A DNA stretch of 64,000 nt. Source: Humulus lupulus (taxonomy: Eukaryota; Streptophyta; Magnoliopsida; Rosales; Cannabaceae). The stretch's first letter is position 1, and every line of letters starts with the position of its first letter. The position numbers and the translations under genes are program-made. Location of the stretch: NCBI RefSeq assembly GCF_963169125.1, contig NC_084798.1:197775481-197839480 (forward strand). The letters run 5' to 3'. The notes under the pieces were generated by a model. The model did not search any database. It was given only the letters and a program-made list of their open reading frames with translations, and was not told where the DNA came from. Positions 58,012-64,000 of this stretch are shown in pieces.

Positions 58012-61000
58012 ATGGACTACGCAATAAGGAAGGACGAACCTGCTGCCATCACTGCGACTAGCACTACTGCTGAGATCGCACTATACGAAAAATGGGAGCA
58101 ATCCAATCGTCTCAACATCATGTTCATTATGTCCAAGACCCCTATGGGAATGCGTGGATCGATGGAGCAACCTGAGAAAGTCAAATACTTGATCAAACTG
58201 ATTGATGAGCAGTTTGACACTTCAGACAAACTACTTTACAACAACCTCATCCACCAGTTCTCATTAACAAAGCTCACTGGTGTCAAAGGAGTTAGAGAAC
58301 ATATCTCAAAGATAAGGGACATTTTTGCTTAATTGAAGAAACTCGATGTAGTCATTCCTAAAACTTTCCTGGTTCACTACATCCTTAACAATCTTCCACC
58401 TCAATACAGGCCTTTCAAAATTTCCTACAACGCACATAAGGACAAATGGAGTATCAATGAGCTGATAACCATTTTTGCTCAAGAAGAAGCAAGGCTCCTA
58501 TAGGAACAAGGTGAAAGTGCTCACATGGCCACCCAAGGAAAGGAATACAAACCATCCACGAAGGACAAGGGAAAAAATTAAGGGCCTCCTCAAGGCGAAA
58601 TAAAGAAGGATTCCATCAAGTGTTTTTTCTGCAAAAAGAAGGGACATGCAAAAAAGGAATGCGCCAAGTTCAAGAAATAGATGGACGACAAAGGTAATCC
58701 AATTTTCTTAGTATGCTATGAATCTAATATGGCTAATGTTAATATTAACACATGGTGGATTGATTCTGGATCAACAATTCACATTTCAAATTCCTTGCAG
58801 AGTTTACAAAACATAAGGAAGCCACTGGGAAGTGAGCAAAGCATCTTATCTGGAAACAAGATTGGCTCACATGTGGAGGCTATTGGAACGTGTCATTTAG
58901 TTTTAAGTAGCGGTTTTATTTTAAAGTTAGAAAAGACCTTTTATGTACCAAGTTTCTCTAGAAACTTGATTTTAGTTTCAAGACTTGTACCTTTTTGATT
59001 TTCCTTTACATTTTCAAACAAATCTTTTAATTTATATAATAAATCTGAATGTGTTGGAAAAGATATTTTGTCTGATGGTCTTTACTGCCTTAATTTACAA
59101 AACAATACTGCTTATAATACTATGCATGTTCACGTTGGCAATAAAAGATGTGTTATGAATGCGAATTCCTCTACATTTTGGCACCAGAGATTGTGACACA
59201 TCTCCATTGGTAGAATTAAAAGGTTAGTGAAAGATGGGGTACTCAATACCTTATATTTTACTGACTTTGATACGTGTGTGGATTGTATTAAGGGAAAGCA
59301 TATCTCCAAGTCTAAGAAAAGTGGTGTCCATAGAAGTTCCAAACTAGTAGAAATCATACATACTGATATATGTAGTCCAGACATGGAATCATATGGTTAG
59401 AAATACTTCATCTCCTTCATAGATGATTACTCATGCTACATGTATATCTACTTACTTTAGAACAAAAGCGAAGCGTTAGATGTCTTTAAGATATTTAAAG
59501 TTGAAGCAGAGAAACATTGCAATAAGCAAATTAAGATAGTGATATCAGATAAATGTGGTGAATATTATGGTAGATACACTGAAGATGGACAAGCACCTGA
59601 CCCTTTTGCAAAGTTTCTTCAAGAAAGTGGGATTGTTGCCCAATATACCATGCCTGGTACACCTGAGAAAAATGGTGTTGCAGAAAGGATAAACCGAACA
59701 TTGATGGACATGGTGTGGAGTATGCTTAGAAGCAACCCTAATCTTCCTAAATTCTTGTGGACTGAAGCTCTAAAGACATATTAAACCGAGTTCTAACCAA
59801 GGCAGTCTCAAAAACTCCTTTTGAATTATGGAAAGGTTGGAAACTGAGTTTGCAACATGTACGCATTTAAGGATGCCCATCTGAAGTTAGGATATAAAAT
59901 CCACAAGAGAAGAAACTGGACCCAAGGACCATAAGTGGATACTTTATTGGATACGATGAAAGGTGTAAAGGTTACAAGTTTTATTTTCCATCTCATAGTA
60001 CTAGGATTGTGGAATCAAGGAATGCAAAATTTCTTGAAAATTCCTTGATTAGTGGGAGTGATCAATCAAAAGACTTAGGTTTTGAGAAATATCCTTCAAA
60101 ACCCTCCACCTCAAGAGCAAGATTGATTATGGATGATAACAGCCCTAGAGTCCAAATGGATGTTGAACCACCACAACCAATTGTTAAAGATCCACAAGTC
60201 AATGATGATGTTCAAATGGATCATGTTGTTCAGGAGTTTCCTATAATTGTTGAACAACAAGCTAAACCACCCGCTCCCTAAGAGCTTGCTGGTGTAGCCT
60301 TCAAAAGATCCACTAGGAAAACAAAATTGGCGATACCTAGTGACTACGTTGTGTATTTGCAAGAATCTGACTACAATATTGGAGCCAAAAAAGATCCAGA
60401 AACGTTTTCACAAGCTATGAACAACAAAGAATCAGAATTGTGGAACAATGCCATGAATGAAGAAATGAATTCTATGAAGTGCAACGAAGCCTGGGATCTT
60501 GTTGAGTTTCCTAATGAGGCGAGGGCTATTGGGTGTAAATGGGTCTTCAAAACAAAGAAAGACTCATTAGGCAACATTGAGAGACACAAAGCGAGACTTG
60601 TTACTAAGGGATTCACTCAAAAAGAAGAAATTGACTACACGAAGACCTTTTCTTCGGTATCAAAGAAAGATCCCCTCAGAGTTATCCTGGCATTAGTTGC
60701 TCATTTTGATTTAGAGCTGTAGCAGATGGATGTTAAAACTGCTTTCCTGAATGGTGACCTAGAGGAGGAGGTATACATGAAACAACCAGAAGGATTCTCC
60801 TCTAGTGATGGTGAGCATTTAGTGTGCAAGCTTAAGAAGTCCATTTATGGTTTAAAACAAGCGTCCCGCCAATGTTATTTAAAATTCCACGATGTCATCT
60901 CTTCCTTTGGATTTGAAGAGAATGTCATGGATCAATGTATATACCAGAAGGTCATTGGGAGCAATATTTTTTTTTCTTGTTTTATATGTGGACGACATTC

Positions 61001-61964
61001 TCCTTGCAATCAATGATAGAGGCATGCTACATGAGGTGAAGCATTTTCTCTCAAAGAACTTTGAGATGAAAGATATGGATGATGCATCTTATGTCATTGG
61101 CATTAAGATACATCGAGATAGATTCAAAGGTATCTTAGGTTTATCTCAAGAAGCCTACAATATTAAAGTTTTAGAGAGATTTAAGATGAAAGATTGTTCA
61201 CCAAGTGTTGCTCATATTGTTAAGGGTGATAAATTAAATTTGTGCCAATTTCCAAAGAATGATTTTGAAAAGGAAGAAATGAAGAACATCCCACATGCTT
61301 CTGCTATTGGAAGCTTAATGAATGCTCGGTGTGCACAAGACCCGACAATACCTTTGCTGTCAGAATTCTAGGAAGGTTTCAGAGTAACCCAGGGTTAGAC
61401 CACTGGAAAGCTGCAAAGAAAGTTATGAGGTACCTTCAGGGTACTAAGGATTACAAACTCATGTTCAGACGAATCAAAAACTTGGAAGTAGTTGGCTACT
61501 CAGATTCAGACTTTGCTGGTTCTACTGATTCACGTAAATCAATCTCTGGTTACGTGTTTATGTTTGGTGGTGGAGCTGTGTCATGGAGAAGTAACAAACA
61601 GACCTTGACTTCTACTTCTACTATGGAAGCCGAGTTCATTTCATGTTTTGAGGCTACATCGCATGGTGTATGGCTAAAGAGTTTCATTTCAGGCCTTAGA
61701 GTTGTAGACTCCATATCTAGGCCATTGAGAATGTTCTGTGACAATTCAACTGTTGTAATCATGGCTAAGAACAACGAAAGTGTTAGTCGAAGCAAACACA
61801 TCGACATAAAGTACTTAGCCGTGAAAGAACGTGTTAAAGAAAATAAAGTGGTCATTCAACACATTAACACTGAATTGATTATTGCTGATCCTATGACGAA
61901 AGGCCTGCCACCTCATAAATCCAAGGATCATGTAGTGAACATGGGACTCGGTTCCCTTATGTAA
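58012..61964 (+). pseudogene. Copia gag-pol polyprotein remnant
   Basis: Gag from ATG 58012 with stops at about 58330 and 58502; CCHC zinc knuckle CFFCKKKGHAKKEC near 58620. Protease WWIDSGSTIHIS near 58755. Integrase: Asp in HTDICSPD, Asp in SDKCGEYYG, Glu in PEKNGVAERINRT. RT: KARLVTKGFTQKE, a UAG at 60721-60723, [18 protein letters not shown], the catalytic LYVDDILLA near 60985 after a frameshift in a T-run at ~60966. RNase H: DSDFAGSTDSRKSISGY and the C-terminal KHIDIKY. The last 211 codons are open. Non-functional. Confidence 0.9.
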
Positions 61965-62054
61965 ATTTATTGGACAAACTGAAGTTATTATCAATGAAAC
62001 TCTTATTTTGATGTTTTCTCATATTTATGCGCATTTTAATTTCAGTTGAGAAAA

Positions 62055-63689
62055 TGTAAAGACCCGACTAACATAAAGACCTCGGACCTTTAAAAACTAC
62101 TAAGACATACGACTATCTTTTGGATATATACATACAATAATAGAACTTTATTATAGAAAAATCTAAAATACGGGATCCCATTGTTTATACATAAAAAAAA
62201 CCTTTAATTAAATGTTCAATTACTAAATGCAGAAATCATAAATACATAAAATAAAAGACTCAAATGTCAACGTCATCCTCGATCGATTCCACTGGTCCAT
62301 TTCCTTAGTCCTCTCCCAATACACATGCCAATGCCACCTAGGATCCGTATCGCCATCCATGTTCATTTACCTGCACCATCTAAATAAAAAGGAATGAGCC
62401 TAATGCCCAGCAAGGAAAAACTACTAAAGCATAACATAAAACATAAGACGTAAAAACATAAAACATAAAAATGGACTACAATATTAATGGCCTCTTGCTA
62501 CTATTTAGAGGTAGGTTTAAACACAACTATAGTCTATGATAATGATAAAAATCTTGGGATTTGCTTATTTGCTATCTAAGCAACTATATTTCCCAAGCGA
62601 CTAAAAAGACACCAAAACCGGAGTATTGGAGACAAGTGCGGGATCAGAATCTCCTAAAACCAAATAGTAAAACCATAAGTTTCCTAAAGAAAAGAAGATA
62701 TAAACCATAAGATAAGAACTTACCAAAAACCTTAAGTTTCAAGGAAAATCAAACACCATAGATAGCTTATAACTTCGATCTACACCTCAATACCGAAATC
62801 ACACTCTAGCATACTTCCCAAGTGTTTAGAAAAAGTTAGATTTGAAAGCTTTCAACCCCAAAACCCTAGTGTTTCTCTCTAGAACGAATTTAGCAGCTTG
62901 GAGGCTCTAAGAAATGTTTGAAAGATGATGCAAATGGCCGAGTGAAGGGTCCTATTTATAGATTTCAAGGAGTAAAACTAACTCCCATTAAAATGAATAA
63001 ATAATTGAATAAAAATTGAATTTTCTGCTCAACAGATGCCCAGAACTTGGTCAAAATAATTCAAGAGCAAGTTCAAGTTGTTGAGGGTTGTTTCTAGCTC
63101 GGATTCCATGGACTTTCAAAATATGCAAGTGGCGCTGATATATCGCCCCTTATAGGCGATATATCCCATGCTCCATATTCCCGAGGCGCCGTGGTTTCGT
63201 TCGTGTGAAGTCGACGTGTTTTCCGTATCAACATAGGTGATATATTGGTCCCTATAGTTGCGATATATTGGCTTACACTGATATAATAAACACGTTTTTG
63301 CACACTTTCAGTACACGTGAAGTTGTTTAAAACCACCTTGACTGAGTAATACGAGATCCTAACATTTGAGGGAAGGTTCTAGACTTCCTACGTTTATCCT
63401 TGATTAATTTATTCATGTTAAATTTTTAATAAACATACATGTGAAAAATATCACATTCTTATTTATTTTATCTAAACCTTAGGTTATAATAAATAATATT
63501 TCTAGGACCAGCTATAATAATCAAACCTTATGATAAATTTAATATTTCTAAACTATAGGTTAAACTTATAAGATCCACAACTATCTCTATGAGTTTCTAA
63601 ATAAATCCTTACTTGAACCAATAACCACGAAAGCTAAAATACTACATCACAAGCTAATACTATCTAACTAAGTAAATTTCGACGCTACA
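62055..63689 (-). repeat. 3' LTR of the minus-strand Ty3/gypsy element
   Basis: Minus-strand start TGTAGCGTCG, end GGTCTTTACA, 1635 bp. Related to the solo LTR at 48547-50466: the first ~200 bp, the palindrome array, the TATA region (ctataaatagg, plus ~62950) and the tgctgggcattaggctcat phrase (plus ~62394) are all shared in the same order. Confidence 0.85.
63130..63275. promoter_or_regulatory. Paired GATATAT palindrome array in the Ty3 3' LTR
   Basis: Plus-strand GATATAT cores begin at 63137 and 63158 (21 bp) and at 63239 and 63262 (23 bp), the mirror of the spacing at 48987-49102. Cores include gcgatatatc and cgatatattgg. Between the pairs a shared phrase (inverted gatacggaaaacacg) is conserved while other bases have drifted. 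Confidence 0.55.
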
Positions 63690-63700
63690 ATTCTCCCCTA
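63690..63700 (-). other. Polypurine tract of the minus-strand Ty3 element
   Basis: Minus strand reads taggggagaat directly before the LTR start TGTAGCG, the expected plus-strand priming site for reverse transcription. Confidence 0.75.
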
Positions 63701-63725
63701 CATAAAAGAATTTCGTCCCCAAAAT

Positions 63726-63935
63726 TTACTTACCAAACAATTCTGGATACCGTGCTCGGATGTCTTCCTCCAATTCCCACGTTGCCTCCTGTTCTATACT
63801 GTTACTCCATAAGACCTTAACTATCAAAATACTATTAGACCGTAATTCCTTTATCCCCTTCTCTAGGATGCGAACCGGTCGTTCCTCATAACTTAGGTCT
63901 TTCTGAAGTGCTAACTGTTGACCCTCGAATTGGCC
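63726..63935 (-). pseudogene. Ty3/gypsy integrase C-terminus / chromodomain
   Basis: The minus-strand frame reads ALQKDLSYEERPVRILEK, IKELRSNSILIVKVLW, then EQEATWELEEDIRARYPELF and a TAA at 63726-63728. This is the chromodomain-type tail of Tekay-like chromoviruses and matches the tail of the element near 32020-32140 in its first half. The frame carries a TGA in the upstream part near 63945, so the copy is probably not intact; the rest is outside the window. Confidence 0.75.
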
Positions 63936-64000
63936 AATGACACGGAGTCAGATAAACGATATAAAGTAGGATGAAAATGAGAAGAAATCCAGACAAAAGA

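Larger units (their letters stand above)
55359..62054 (+). mobile_element. Decayed Ty1/copia retrotransposon, 3' end cut by another element
   Basis: Probable 5' LTR 55359-55830, primer-binding site at ~55833, a long 2.2-kb non-coding leader, then gag-pol in copia order (gag, protease, integrase, RT, RNase H) to 61964. The 3' LTR is not seen because a minus-strand Ty3 element begins at 62055, about 90 bp after the pol stop codon. Stops and shifts throughout. Confidence 0.85.
62055..64000 (-). mobile_element. Ty3/gypsy chromovirus 3' end, minus strand, continuing past the window
   Basis: On the minus strand: chromodomain-type coding sequence, purine tract, then a complete LTR ending at 62055. 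The rest of the element must lie beyond 64000. The five bases before the LTR end (gaaaa, 62050-62054) are the expected left copy of its target duplication, which cannot be checked here. Confidence 0.82.

Noticed and set aside
1..64000. CRISPR array, prophage or bacterial operon
   Set aside because: All tandem repeats lack regular unique spacers and the gene structure is that of a plant nuclear genome.

Overview
This is a plant nuclear window, AT-rich, with GT-AG introns and dominated by nested transposable elements. A eudicot fits best. A Rosales genome such as Cannabaceae is only an impression from the repeat style. I can support one host protein gene: a CTD phosphatase of the FCP1/CPL4 type (coding exons 7516-14397, plus strand). 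It has eight coding exons, a DxDxT phosphatase domain and a C-terminal BRCT domain. Its second coding intron carries a decayed Ty3/gypsy element with intact LTR ends and target-site duplication (TSD).

Layout. 1-6.5 kb: a long-inverted-repeat Mutator-like element, a broken transposon-associated gene fragment, MITE-like and GC-rich repeats. 6.5-14.4 kb: the CPL4-like gene. 14.4-24.2 kb: a gene desert with microsatellites and several degraded copies of one AT-rich repeat (here R1). 24.2-27.6 kb: a solo LTR (family A) split by another solo LTR. 28.0-37.9 kb: a CACTA element holding remnants of its own transposase gene and a truncated Ty3/gypsy chromovirus; that chromovirus holds a complete Cassandra-type TRIM (5S rRNA-bearing LTRs) and a copia-like solo LTR. 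38-40.9 kb: tandem repeats, one array split by a third family-A solo LTR. 42.9-44.2 kb: a small CACTA element. 46.9-52.0 kb: a third CACTA element containing a family-A solo LTR that itself contains a Ty3-type solo LTR. 54.0-55.2 kb: a MITE with a minisatellite, then a mosaic of four plastid gene fragments (ycf4, ndhB, psaB, atpA). 55.4-62.05 kb: a decayed Ty1/copia element whose 3' end is cut by a minus-strand Ty3/gypsy element running off the window.

Insertion order can be read from TSDs, so the window is a stratigraphic record of transposition, LTR-LTR recombination and organelle DNA capture around one housekeeping gene. I found no CRISPR array, bacterial-type operon, tRNA or full-length rRNA gene. 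The most unusual signals are a paired, spacing-conserved palindrome array in two related LTRs, the plastid mosaic, the Cassandra insertion with a later tandem duplication across its junction, and a small antisense reading frame with its own promoter-like and poly(A)-like signals inside an LTR. All coordinates, splice sites and similarities were read by eye; none was computed.
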